This document shows, piece after piece, positions 1 through 7,953 of a stretch of DNA of 59,556 nucleotides. The stretch is from NCBI RefSeq assembly GCF_019511605.1, contig NZ_JAEUAV010000034.1:1-59556 (forward strand), read 5' to 3'. This DNA is from Paraburkholderia phenoliruptrix. GTDB lineage: Bacteria; Pseudomonadota; Gammaproteobacteria; Burkholderiales; Burkholderiaceae. A model generated the notes under the pieces. It was not told where the DNA came from and made no database searches. It was given only the letters and a program-made list of their open reading frames with translations. The number at the start of each line of letters is the position of its first letter. Position 1 is the stretch's first letter. Both the position numbers and the translations under genes were made by a program.

Positions 1-340
1 ACAGAAAAACCTTCCTTTCATTACTGTGTGAGACTTGATACTTTCGCTTTGCGCCAGATTCCGAAGAACCCGGCTCGCGTCGCGCATCAAGCGCCCACAC
101 TTATCGGCTGCTAGTTTTTAAAGATCGATTCGCACACTCAACAGCGCCTGCTTCAACTACCCGGCACCACTTCGTTCTGCGTTGCTGCATCAGCAGCAGA
201 GAAACGAGATTATGAAGAACTTCCGCTGCGCCGTCAACAGGTTTTTGCTACTGCCTGAACCTGCCACCGCCGCTGGAAGCCTTGCCACCACTGGCTTTCC
301 CGCTTCCCGTGCCCCGGCGTCCGGAGCACGAAAGAGCGAG
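1..340 (-). other. rRNA operon leader (5' external transcribed spacer), partial
   Basis: Read on the minus strand, this segment has the character of a Burkholderia pre-16S leader. A strong promoter lies just upstream, a boxA-like antiterminator is at 125-114, and the text following it (ending in GTGTGGGCGCTTGATGCG near 106-85) is the wording I associate with burkholderial rrn leaders and 16S-23S spacers. No protein frame here has a ribosome binding site or recognisable family. The 16S gene itself would start to the left of the window and is not seen. The assignment comes from remembered sequence similarity plus promoter and boxA arrangement, not from an alignment. Confidence 0.65.
114..125 (-). 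promoter_or_regulatory. boxA-like antitermination element of rrn leader
   Basis: The minus strand reads ATCTTTAAAAAC here, close to the rRNA boxA core (GCTCTTTAACAA in E. coli; GCTCTTTAAAAA is common in Burkholderia). It lies about 210 bases downstream of the predicted transcription start, as expected for the NusB/S10 loading site of an rRNA antitermination complex. Confidence 0.55.
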
Positions 341-369
341 ATTCTAGCGAGCCACGCGACGCCTTGCAA
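341..369 (-). promoter_or_regulatory. Putative rrn promoter, TTGCAA-N17-TAGAAT
   Basis: On the minus strand the -35 hexamer TTGCAA occupies 369-364 and the -10 TAGAAT occupies 346-341, with the ideal 17-base spacer. Transcription would begin near 334 and run out of the left edge of the window. The region after the -10 is CG-rich at first (CTCGCTC), as in stringently controlled rRNA promoters. The promoter sits just beyond the 3' end of the AI-2E permease gene, in the same orientation. Confidence 0.6.
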
Positions 370-386
370 GCCCTATCTGCATTTCT

Positions 387-1502
387 TCAAGGCGTCTTTT
401 TTACAGGGCGCATATCTTCCGCTGCAGGAGGTGTTGCGTCCGGCAACAAGGCGCGCGATGCGGGTGCTCCGATGGTCCAGTCATGCAACACCGTGTACGC
501 AACCGCCAGCAGCGTAGGGCCAATGAAAACGCCAAGGAAGCCAAACGCGAAAGCGCCGCCGAGAATGCCCAACATGACAAGAATCAACGGCATGTCGCTG
601 TTCTTGCCGATCAGAATTGGCTTGATGACGTTGTCCGACATGCCGACAACCAGCACGCCCCACACGACCAGAAAGATCGCCCACCCGGTGGCGCCACCGT
701 GATACAGCCAGATCGCCGCGGGCAGCCAGACAATTACCGGACCTCCCGGTATCACCGAGAGAAAGAACGTTGCCAGTCCCAATAAGGCTGGCGCCGGCAC
801 GCCGGCAATCCAGCAGCCGAAGCCGGCGAGAACGCCTTGAACCAGCGCAGTGCCGAGGATCCCGTAGACCACTCCCTTGACAGTGCTGCCCGCCAGCGCC
901 AGCAGATAATCAGCGCGCTCGCCCGCGATACGCCGCATGCCCGCATTCAGCCACGCGCCCGCCCCCTCTCCTCCCGTGTAAAAGAAGAAGGCCAGAACGA
1001 TACTCAACGCGAGCAGGCCAAGACCGTGCGTAACGGCAATCGCGGCAGAAAGAATCCACTTGCCCGCCGGCGCCGCGAGGGTTCGCAATTGGGCAATCAG
1101 TTCGGAATTGCTGCTCGTCGCCGTTTCCCAGAAACTCTGGATGCTCGAACCGACCACCGGAATTCGCGCCACCCACGGCGGCAGGTCCGGCAAGCCTGCT
1201 TCGAACAACCTTTGAACAAGCGCAACTATGTCGTGAACGTGCGCGCCAAACGCGAAACCCGCATAGACGAAGGGGCCCAGCACCACGATCAGAATCACGA
1301 AGACCATCAACGTGGCGGCCCACCTGCGCCTGCCGCCAACTGCCGCAGTCAGCCTCCGGTAGAGCCCCCACGAGCTGTAGCTGAGAATCGCACCCCACAG
1401 CAGAGCGGTCGTGAAAGGCGCGAGAACGAGCAAGGAACCGCCCACCAGGATAATCAGCGCAAACACCGCCGCAAGGCGTTCGATCAACTGGTCGGATTTC
1501 AC
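387..1502 (-). CDS. AI-2E family transporter (PerM-like permease)
   Basis: A polytopic inner-membrane protein of about 371 residues with the AI-2E/PerM layout: two hydrophobic segments at about residues 8-45, a third at 60-85, a soluble insert at about 85-145, then clustered helices to the C terminus. The family covers the AI-2 exporter TqsA but also members linked to Na+/H+ exchange, so the substrate is unknown. A GTG at 1502 is preferred: AGGAG lies 6 bases upstream of it, whereas the ATG at 1508 abuts that AGGAG with no spacing. The hydrophilic tail ends in KKTP. It is a single gene, divergent from DUF2863. Confidence 0.85.
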   Translation of the reverse strand: MKSDQLIERLAAVFALIILVGGSLLVLAPFTTALLWGAILSYSSWGLYRRLTAAVGGRRRWAATLMVFVILIVVLGPFVYAGFAFGAHVHDIVALVQRLFEAGLPDLPPWVARIPVVGSSIQSFWETATSSNSELIAQLRTLAAPAGKWILSAAIAVTHGLGLLALSIVLAFFFYTGGEGAGAWLNAGMRRIAGERADYLLALAGSTVKGVVYGILGTALVQGVLAGFGCWIAGVPAPALLGLATFFLSVIPGGPVIVWLPAAIWLYHGGATGWAIFLVVWGVLVVGMSDNVIKPILIGKNSDMPLILVMLGILGGAFAFGFLGVFIGPTLLAVAYTVLHDWTIGAPASRALLPDATPPAAEDMRPVKKTP

Positions 1503-1770
1503 ATGCATCTCCTGTCGCGCCAGACCGCGCGGAGCGGCCCGGGCGCATATCGGCGTCCGTAAAAAGCGGTCAGTATATAGAAGCGACTTCCGCCCGCCTG
1601 CCGTCTTATATTATTTGACGAAGTCGCGACGCAGGGTCAGTGGGACACACGCCGGCCGTCTGATTTTTCGTGTCGAAACGTCCCAATCGGTCCGGCGCTG
1701 CGCGCCCAGCCATATACCGCCGCGGAAACGACTAGAATATAAGGTTCTGTGCACCCAAACTTCCGGATTT

Positions 1771-2985
1771 ATGCGCTCGCGAATCGCCAAACGTCTCCCC
1801 CCCGATGCCGACAAGCTTGTCGGTCTTTCGCTCGCGCTTTTCGCGTCGGGCAGCCGCACCGAAGACCGCTTCTGGGAAGCGAAACTCGACGCGCTGCTCG
1901 CCAGGATAGTGCGCAACGCCAACCAGACCACGCTCGACGCAGCGCTCGACCATCTGCAGCAGAACCACCCCGACGCGTACGGCGCGCTCGCCGACATGGC
2001 CGAAACGCACAGCGAGTCGTTCGTGATCGAGCATGAAGGCGTGTCGTACGAGGCATTGCTGATTGCCGCGCCGATTCTTGCCTGGACCCGCTACATGATC
2101 CCCTCCGGTCCGCTGAAAGCCGACGCGGCCGACGCGTTGCGCGCGCATCTGCAGGCTCATGTGCTCGCGGCCAACACGCGCGTCGCCATGGCTCCGTTCC
2201 TGTACAGCATCGACCAGTTGCCGCGCCATCACGTCGAAACCTGGCGCATTGCGCAGCAGCTCGCGCAAGCCGCCATGGCCGGCGGCAGTCTCAAGCTGAA
2301 CTTCGGCGAACTCCCGGAAACCTCACCCATTCTCGCCGACCCGCGCTTTCTCCTCGCGGTGGTGGCCGCGCCGGTCGGCGAACCGACCTTCCGCTGGCAG
2401 GAAGAAGAACACGGCAGCCGGATCGAGCGCGGCCAATGTCTGGAACAGTGGACCACCCAGGGCGGCGCGAACCTTTCGCTCGTGCTACCGGGCTGCGAGT
2501 TCGAGTGCCTGCTGCCCGATGCCTATTATTCCGCGTGCCGCGACGCGGACGAACGCGTGCGCCCTCACACCGTCCGGACCGCCGTGCGTTATCTATTCGA
2601 CACAATTGGCGCGGCGCCGCAGGACCTGCGCGCAGTTGTCGCAGGCTTCGGCGAGCGTCGTATCGACGAATACCGCGTGGGCTTCACACGCCGCGGCAGC
2701 AACGACGTCATCTACGGCGTCGTGTGGCCGCTCTACGGCCGGGAAAACGGCGAAGCCGGCAGCGACGAAGAGCCGCAGGAATCCGCCCCGCCGGACGCAC
2801 CGCTCGAAGAAATCGTTGCGTTGCTGAAGGAAACCGGCGTCACGGACGTGCGCCGCCACGCGGGCCGGTTCGAGCCTGAATATTGCGACGACTGCGGCGT
2901 GCCTTTGTACGCGGACCCGCTCGGCGAAATCGTCCACGCCGAAATGCCGGAAGACGCCGAGCCCGCGCAGCCGCACTTCCACTGA
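1771..2985 (+). CDS. DUF2863 family protein
   Basis: A soluble protein of 404 residues with no signal peptide or membrane segment. The N terminus (MRSRIAKRLPPDADKLVGLS) and the C-terminal CDDCG pair followed by an acidic tail ending in HFH are what I recall of the burkholderial DUF2863 family, whose function is unknown. The CxxC near residue 372 and nearby histidines could hold a metal or redox centre, but this is inference. The start at 1771 fits the conserved N terminus; the open frame extends to 1411, but that part overlaps the divergent promoter region and the 5' end of the permease gene. TAGAAT at 1733-1738 may be its -10. A strong terminator follows. Confidence 0.8.
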   Translation: MRSRIAKRLPPDADKLVGLSLALFASGSRTEDRFWEAKLDALLARIVRNANQTTLDAALDHLQQNHPDAYGALADMAETHSESFVIEHEGVSYEALLIAAPILAWTRYMIPSGPLKADAADALRAHLQAHVLAANTRVAMAPFLYSIDQLPRHHVETWRIAQQLAQAAMAGGSLKLNFGELPETSPILADPRFLLAVVAAPVGEPTFRWQEEEHGSRIERGQCLEQWTTQGGANLSLVLPGCEFECLLPDAYYSACRDADERVRPHTVRTAVRYLFDTIGAAPQDLRAVVAGFGERRIDEYRVGFTRRGSNDVIYGVVWPLYGRENGEAGSDEEPQESAPPDAPLEEIVALLKETGVTDVRRHAGRFEPEYCDDCGVPLYADPLGEIVHAEMPEDAEPAQPHFH

Positions 2986-3018
2986 AGAAGCGCGCGAGGA
3001 GCGCGTTTCCGTCTCTAT

Positions 3019-3045
3019 AAAAGCCCCGCCGCGTGCGGGGCTTTT
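3019..3045 (+). terminator. Rho-independent terminator after DUF2863
   Basis: A perfect 11-base stem (AAAAGCCCCGC at 3019-3029 with GCGGGGCTTTT at 3035-3045) closes a 5-base loop and runs into a T tract. It lies 33 bases after the DUF2863 stop. Confidence 0.9.
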
Positions 3046-3190
3046 TCATGCCTGATCGCTCCTATGCCTTTCGGACAGCCGTCAAACCGAAGGGAATTTG
3101 TCATCATAGTCACGGCGACGCATCGCAACGCCCGGCCCGACGCCGGGCGAGTGCATCGCGCCAATTCGCCCGATTCATCTGGAGACATGC

Positions 3191-4069
3191 ATGCGATTCT
3201 CGATACTCAATTCAGACGCGGAACGACGCGACGGCCTGAAGGCACTGTTACGGCAGATCAACCGGCTTGCGCGCTTTAACGAAGCACAAGACTGGCGTCA
3301 GGTCGAACGCGGGCTCAAGCGCCAGTGGCCCGACCTGCTCGTGATCGACTGGCAGGACTGGATGTCCGTCGCGGATGTCCGGCATCTGCTCAGCCATTAC
3401 CCGGATCTGCGCATTGCCGTGCTGACCGACAGGATCTCGCCGGAGGTGGTGGGCGAGCTCATGGACGAAGGCGTGCGCGGCGTGGTGGCGCGCGAGACCG
3501 ACCCGTGCCTGATCGTGCGCGCCTTCGAAATGGTGCTGCTCGGCGGGCACTATGTGCCCTCGGGCGCGTTGCCGCTCAATCCGCCGCTGCCCGCCGACAC
3601 CGCCATCCGGCCGTTCGACGACAAGAACCCGCCGCCGCGCCGCGCGAGGCTGTCGAATGGTCTGTCGCCGCGCCAGGAGCAGATCATGCGCTGCGTCCAT
3701 ATGGGCAGCACCAACAAGATGATCGCGCGCACGCTCGGTATTAGCGAGGGCACGGTCAAGATCCATCTGACGAGCATATTCCAGCAGTTAGGCGCGCCCA
3801 ATCGCGCCGCCGCGGTCGCGCTATACAACGGCTGGCTGTCGAACCATTTGCAAGTACTGCGCAATAAAGGCGACACCCTGCTGCGCCCAGTCATGGGTCA
3901 AGCGGGCCCAGTGCCGCTGCGGCGCGCTTCGCAGCGGCGCTTCGAATACCCGTTGTCGACCAGTGGCGCGGACGCGCCCCTGCCAATGGCAGCCGAGCCC
4001 AGCGCAGCCTACGACGAAGGCCCCTCAGCCGAACTTGCGTCCGAGTCCGTAGCGGAAGGCTCGTCATGA
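3191..4069 (+). CDS. LuxR-family response regulator (NarL/FixJ type), orphan
   Basis: A protein of 292 residues with an N-terminal receiver-like domain (about 1-120) and a LuxR helix-turn-helix (about 156-218, with LSPRQEQIM and GISEGTVKIHL). The receiver keeps an aspartate at the phospho-acceptor position (D53, in LLVID) and a threonine (T79), but the usual conserved lysine appears as arginine (R101, in VVARE) and the acidic pair at the N terminus is weak. The C-terminal 70 residues are a disordered Ala/Ser/Glu-rich tail. GGAG at 3181-3184 sits 6 bases before the chosen ATG. No histidine kinase is adjacent. It probably acts as a DNA-binding regulator, perhaps independent of phosphorylation. 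Confidence 0.85.
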   Translation: MRFSILNSDAERRDGLKALLRQINRLARFNEAQDWRQVERGLKRQWPDLLVIDWQDWMSVADVRHLLSHYPDLRIAVLTDRISPEVVGELMDEGVRGVVARETDPCLIVRAFEMVLLGGHYVPSGALPLNPPLPADTAIRPFDDKNPPPRRARLSNGLSPRQEQIMRCVHMGSTNKMIARTLGISEGTVKIHLTSIFQQLGAPNRAAAVALYNGWLSNHLQVLRNKGDTLLRPVMGQAGPVPLRRASQRRFEYPLSTSGADAPLPMAAEPSAAYDEGPSAELASESVAEGSS

Positions 4070-4169
4070 CATGAAGCACGGCGTGCGTGCAGCGTGAAGC
4101 GCGATTTCTGCCGGCGCAGCAACGGCTGGCATGGAATCCGCTCACACCTTTTGTCGTCCAACGAGTAAT

Positions 4170-4853
4170 ATGAGACTCATGGGTTTCCTCTACACACCGC
4201 TTCCACTGTGGGTCGCTGTCGGTGGCTGGATCGTCACTGCGATAGTGGTCGCGCTCGCGCTGTGGAAAAACCCTTTCAAACGTCTTCAGGACGGCACGTT
4301 GCAGCATGTCTGGCTTGCCATCATCGTCGCCGTGGCGGTGCTGTGGGCAAGCAACGCGTGGCTCGACGACGGAACCGTCATGCATCTGCTGGGCGCCACC
4401 CTGGTCGTTACGCTGTTCGACTGGGCCTTGGCGCTAATTGCAATGGCGGTCGTCACGGGCCTCGCGGGCCTGATCTTCGACGCACCCTGGCAAGGCATCG
4501 CCCTCACGTTCCTTGTGTTCGGCGCGGTGCCGGTCGGCATTTCCACGCTGCTTCAGCGGGCCAGTGTTGCGTGGCTGCCGCGCAACCTTTTCATGTTTAT
4601 CTTCGGCCAGGGCTTCGTGTCGCCGGCTATCGCGGTGTCGCTCACGGCAGCCGCGGCGCTCGGCGTTCATGTCGCGCTTGCCGGCGGCTCACCCACGGTC
4701 GTGCCGGCCGGCTACGCGCTCAGCGTGCTTTTGCTGGCCACGGGCGAGGCATGGTTCACGGGAATGTCCACGGCGTTGATCGCCGTCTACCGCCCCGCGT
4801 GGGTCACCACTTATGATGTTCGACGATACCGGCTCGGCGGACCGCGCACGTGA
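4170..4853 (+). CDS. CbiM-like energy-coupling factor permease, orphan
   Basis: A protein of 227 residues with about six hydrophobic segments and no soluble domain. The opening MGFLYTPLPLW and the pattern of small-residue-rich helices resemble the CbiM/NikM substrate-binding membrane component of cobalt or nickel ECF transporters, as such proteins are usually labelled in Burkholderia. The N-terminal histidine that binds metal in true CbiM (normally in the MHI start) is not visible. No CbiN, CbiQ or CbiO gene lies next to it, so both transport and metal specificity are unproven. A second ATG at 4179 is an equally good start. Confidence 0.6.
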   Translation: MRLMGFLYTPLPLWVAVGGWIVTAIVVALALWKNPFKRLQDGTLQHVWLAIIVAVAVLWASNAWLDDGTVMHLLGATLVVTLFDWALALIAMAVVTGLAGLIFDAPWQGIALTFLVFGAVPVGISTLLQRASVAWLPRNLFMFIFGQGFVSPAIAVSLTAAAALGVHVALAGGSPTVVPAGYALSVLLLATGEAWFTGMSTALIAVYRPAWVTTYDVRRYRLGGPRT

Positions 4854-4982
4854 GCCCGGCGCAAGCTTGCACCTGCGGCTCGCCTGCACGTGAGCATCTA
4901 TCTCGCGCGGATTGCACGAGCGCCTCTTCAGCATGTGCAACCGCATGCGCAGGTCCGGCAAAACGGCAGTCGAAAAATAGTT

Positions 4983-5010
4983 GCGGCACGATTGAACTCA
5001 ACCGTGCCGC
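4983..5010. repeat. Inverted repeat, 8-base stem, after the CbiM-like gene
   Basis: GCGGCACG at 4983-4990 pairs with CGTGCCGC at 5003-5010 around a 12-base loop. No T tract follows on either strand, so it is only a weak terminator candidate for the upstream gene. The 4854-5056 interval holds no gene. Confidence 0.4.
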
Positions 5011-5056
5011 GACGCATCTTACGTGCCTCACGTCTCATTAGCGTCTAACGAACTTG

Positions 5057-5689
5057 ATGGATTGCACCAACGCACCGCGCCGATTACTGCGGCTGGTCGG
5101 CCGGTTGGCAAGATTCGCAGCGAGCCTCTCGCTTGCCTGCACTGCGCCCGCATTCGCCGACCAACTCGAACAGCACAACGATCTCGTCAACAAATTTGTC
5201 AATGAAATGCGCGCCGACCCGCTCGTCGCGGATTGCGCCGCACATGGCAATTTCGTCGCGAGCACATCTACTGCGTTTGATCACGTCGAATTCCCGCCCA
5301 GTTCCTTTGACAGCGCGCACGCCTCGATCACACCATGGAACGATTCCTTCGACGAAGGCAAGCAACGCGTGAAGGTCGATAACATTGTCACTGTCGAAGG
5401 ACTCGGCATCCGCCCGAATGGCGCAGGCGACGCGGCCGACCTGAAATTCCGCTGTGGCTATGTCGGCTCGCAAATGCTCGCGTTCAGCTGGAACGACCCG
5501 GTGCCGCCGGCGCGCGCGGCGCGCAGCGCTGAGCATTCGTCGTCGCGAGCCACGTCGGGCAAGCATCGCGGCGGCAAGGGCAAGCAGGCGGCAAGCGGCA
5601 AGAGTGTGAAGAAGAGCAGCGCCAAGTCTGCGAAAAGCGCCTCGAGCAAATCGTCCAGCAAGAAAGCGCCGGCAAAGAAGAAGCATTAG
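5057..5689 (+). CDS. Secreted protein with histone H1-like Lys/Ser/Ala tail
   Basis: A protein of 210 residues. The first 34 look like a Sec signal peptide (Arg-rich start, hydrophobic core, AFA-DQ cleavage site). The mature N-terminal domain (about 35-150) has two or three cysteines and resembles the small periplasmic proteins called BspC-domain proteins in Burkholderia; this family name is from memory. From about residue 150 the protein is low-complexity, dominated by Lys, Ser and Ala and ending in KKKH, much like histone H1 or AlgP tails. TTG at 5054 and ATG at 5057 are adjacent possible starts; neither has a clear Shine-Dalgarno. Function unknown. Confidence 0.7.
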   Translation: MDCTNAPRRLLRLVGRLARFAASLSLACTAPAFADQLEQHNDLVNKFVNEMRADPLVADCAAHGNFVASTSTAFDHVEFPPSSFDSAHASITPWNDSFDEGKQRVKVDNIVTVEGLGIRPNGAGDAADLKFRCGYVGSQMLAFSWNDPVPPARAARSAEHSSSRATSGKHRGGKGKQAASGKSVKKSSAKSAKSASSKSSSKKAPAKKKH

Positions 5690-5747
5690 GCGACAGGCGC
5701 CGATGACTGCGCTCGGCCCACGACGACTGCAATATGCACTTTGCCGC

Positions 5748-5768
5748 GGGCGGGGGCGGGGGCGCGGG
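5748..5768 (+). other. G-quadruplex motif in convergent intergenic region
   Basis: Four G runs (3, 5, 5 and 3 bases) separated by spacers of 1, 1 and 3 bases meet the usual G4 rule on the plus strand. The motif lies between two convergent genes, 59 bases after the stop of the secreted protein. Nothing else is recognisable in 5690-5907. Confidence 0.55.
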
Positions 5769-5907
5769 CATCCAGCAACAGCGCTATTTGGGCCGAGAGT
5801 CGGCAGCGCCTTGACGCAGCCTTCATCACCCGGCCCATGATTTCGAAGCCGCGCCGTCAATCCAACAGGCACACGTCCTCAGTGTGCCTTTTCTTCAAAA
5901 TCGCGAA

Positions 5908-7062
5908 TCAGGCGAACGTCTGCACGTGCTGCAAGATGGCCTGCAGCATCGCCGCGCCGAGCGAAGCGCTGCGCTCGCCGTTCCAGCCTACCCGCTCGTC
6001 GGGCAAGTTGGCGTTGTCCTTGAACGGCATTTCAAGCGTCAACGACAGGCAGCCGAATTCCTTGCCGATATATTTCGAAGCGAGTTTCAGCGCGTCTTCG
6101 CGATACTTGCTCGCCGCGTAACCATACTTGTCCTGGAAATCCGGACTCGCCTGTTTGAAGGCTTCGATAAACGCCTTCTGCTCAGCGGCTTGTCGCTCCG
6201 TGAACCCCGGCAACATCTCGGAGCCGGCCACGAACACATAGGGCAGCGCCTCGTCGCCGTGAATGTCGAAAAAGAGATCGCAGCCGGTTGCGTGAATGGC
6301 ATCGCGCACCACCAGCACTTCGGGACTACGCGCGGCGTCCGGCTCCATCCACTCGCGATTCAGATTCGCGCCCGCTGCGTTCGTGCGCAAGTTGCCGTGC
6401 ACGCTGCCGTCCGGGTTCATGTTCGGCACAATGTAGAACACGGCGTGCTCGTACAGTTGCCGCGCGACCGGATCGCCCGCCCAATCGCCCCAGCCGGCGA
6501 GCCGCTTTACAAGCCCTTCGATGAACCATTCGGCCATGGTCTCGCCGGGATGCTGACGGGCGATCAGCCAGACCTTCTTTTTCGGCGTATCGCCGCTTTG
6601 CGGTGTGCCGAGCGTGAGCAGCGACATGGGCCGGCCTTCGACAGTCGTGCCCAATTCTGTCAGCGTGGCCTGCGGCATCTGTTGAACTGCGCCCAGGAAC
6701 TCCGAGTGACGCTCCTCGCTATACGGCTCGAAGTACGCGTAATAAATACTGTCGAACTGCGGCGTGTGGTCGATGGTGAGCACACGACCGTCGTACGACG
6801 TCGGCACGCGAAACCAGTTCACGCGATCGTAGCTGGCGACGGCCCGGTAGTCGCGCCAGCCTTCCGCGAACGCACACGCCGCCGCGTTTTCGAACGTCAT
6901 CACGCAGCGCTCGCCCGCCGCGCCGGAGAGCCGGAAGTAAAACCACTGTGCAAATTCCGCATGGCTGTCGGGCCTGACGCGCAAGCGGATGTCCGCGGCT
7001 TTCGCGCAGGACAGCACCTCGATCGCGCCCGCGTCGAAGTTGCTCGTGATCGATAAACTCAT
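5908..7062 (-). CDS. M14-family cytosolic carboxypeptidase (CCP/Nna1-like)
   Basis: A protein of 384 residues without a signal peptide. An N-terminal beta-rich domain (about 1-120) precedes a zinc carboxypeptidase domain with the HPGE motif (ligands H171 and E174) and a third ligand in DIHGDE (H268). The NMNPDG and NLNREW motifs and a C-terminal LEMPF glutamate complete the M14 active site. This is the layout of bacterial relatives of eukaryotic cytosolic carboxypeptidases that trim C-terminal glutamates; the bacterial substrate is unknown. The start at 7062 gives the MSLSIT N terminus. It runs in the same direction as yaaA, 51 bases apart, and may be co-transcribed. Confidence 0.85.
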   Translation of the reverse strand: MSLSITSNFDAGAIEVLSCAKAADIRLRVRPDSHAEFAQWFYFRLSGAAGERCVMTFENAAACAFAEGWRDYRAVASYDRVNWFRVPTSYDGRVLTIDHTPQFDSIYYAYFEPYSEERHSEFLGAVQQMPQATLTELGTTVEGRPMSLLTLGTPQSGDTPKKKVWLIARQHPGETMAEWFIEGLVKRLAGWGDWAGDPVARQLYEHAVFYIVPNMNPDGSVHGNLRTNAAGANLNREWMEPDAARSPEVLVVRDAIHATGCDLFFDIHGDEALPYVFVAGSEMLPGFTERQAAEQKAFIEAFKQASPDFQDKYGYAASKYREDALKLASKYIGKEFGCLSLTLEMPFKDNANLPDERVGWNGERSASLGAAMLQAILQHVQTFA

Positions 7063-7113
7063 GGTGGGGTTCCCTGCATGATAGGCGGCGCACCGCCGCG
7101 AACCGCGCACCGC

Positions 7114-7896
7114 CTATTCGGCGACGCGGCGGCGAAATACGTAGGTGGAATCGTTCGAGGCTTCAGCGTCGAATGCATAGCCTTCCGAGTCGAACGCCTT
7201 GAGTTGCTCGGCCCTGTCGAGGCGGTTTTCCACCGCGTAGCGCGCCATCAGACCGCGCGCGCGCTTTGCATGAAAGCTGATGATCTTGTAGCGCCCGCCC
7301 TTCCAGTCCTCGAACACGGGCGTGATAACCGGCGCCTCCAGCAGCTTCGGCTTGACCGACTTGAAATACTCGCCGGACGCGCAGTTCACGAGCACGCGCG
7401 AGCCCGCGGCGCGCTTTTTCAACTGCGTGTTCAAGGCCTGCGTGATGCGCTCGCCCCAGAACGCGTACAGGTCTTTGCCGCGCGGATTGGCGAGGCGGGT
7501 GCCCATTTCCAGACGGTACGGCTGCAGCAGATCCAGCGGACGCAGCAGACCGTAAAGCCCCGACAACACGCGCACGTGGTTCTGCGCGAAGTCCAGATCC
7601 GACGACGACAAGGTCTTCGCATTGAAGCCCTCGTACACGTCGCCGTTGAACGCGAGCACGGCCTGCTTGGCGTTGTCCGGGCCGAAGCGCGGCGACCACT
7701 GCGCATAGCGCTCGAAATTGAGGTGCGCCAACTGGTCCGAAATGCTCATTAGCGAAGCGATCTGCTGCGGCGACAAACGGCGCAGTCCGCTGATCAGTTC
7801 GGCGGCGTCGTCGATGAAATCGGGGATGGTGTGCTTCTTGACGTGAGGCGGGGTTTCGTAGTCGAGCGATTTCGCCGGCGACAGAACGATTATCAT
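7114..7896 (-). CDS. yaaA: Peroxide stress protein YaaA
   Basis: A protein of 260 residues, the normal length for the YaaA/DUF328 family. The signature start MIIVLSPAKSLDYE is intact, as are GLYGLLRPLD near the middle and the C-terminal KRARGLMARY block. In E. coli YaaA is OxyR-controlled, limits free iron during hydrogen peroxide stress and binds DNA; this is family knowledge. It is divergent from the PIN-domain gene across 57 bases and lies upstream of the carboxypeptidase gene on the same strand. No OxyR site was identified by eye. Confidence 0.95.
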   Translation of the reverse strand: MIIVLSPAKSLDYETPPHVKKHTIPDFIDDAAELISGLRRLSPQQIASLMSISDQLAHLNFERYAQWSPRFGPDNAKQAVLAFNGDVYEGFNAKTLSSSDLDFAQNHVRVLSGLYGLLRPLDLLQPYRLEMGTRLANPRGKDLYAFWGERITQALNTQLKKRAAGSRVLVNCASGEYFKSVKPKLLEAPVITPVFEDWKGGRYKIISFHAKRARGLMARYAVENRLDRAEQLKAFDSEGYAFDAEASNDSTYVFRRRVAE

Positions 7897-7953
7897 AGAG
7901 GCTTGCAGGCACGCCGTGCCTGGCGGTCAAAGACGAAAGCCAGATTGTAACGA

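Noticed and set aside
358..396. Hairpin GACGCCTTG/CAAGGCGTC followed by TTTTTT on the plus strand
   Set aside because: No plus-strand gene ends before it; the right arm and T run are inside the AI-2E permease coding sequence, and the left arm overlaps the rrn -35.
1411..1770. Longer N terminus for DUF2863 (524 codons)
   Set aside because: It would overlap the divergent permease gene and its control region, and the conserved family start is at 1771.
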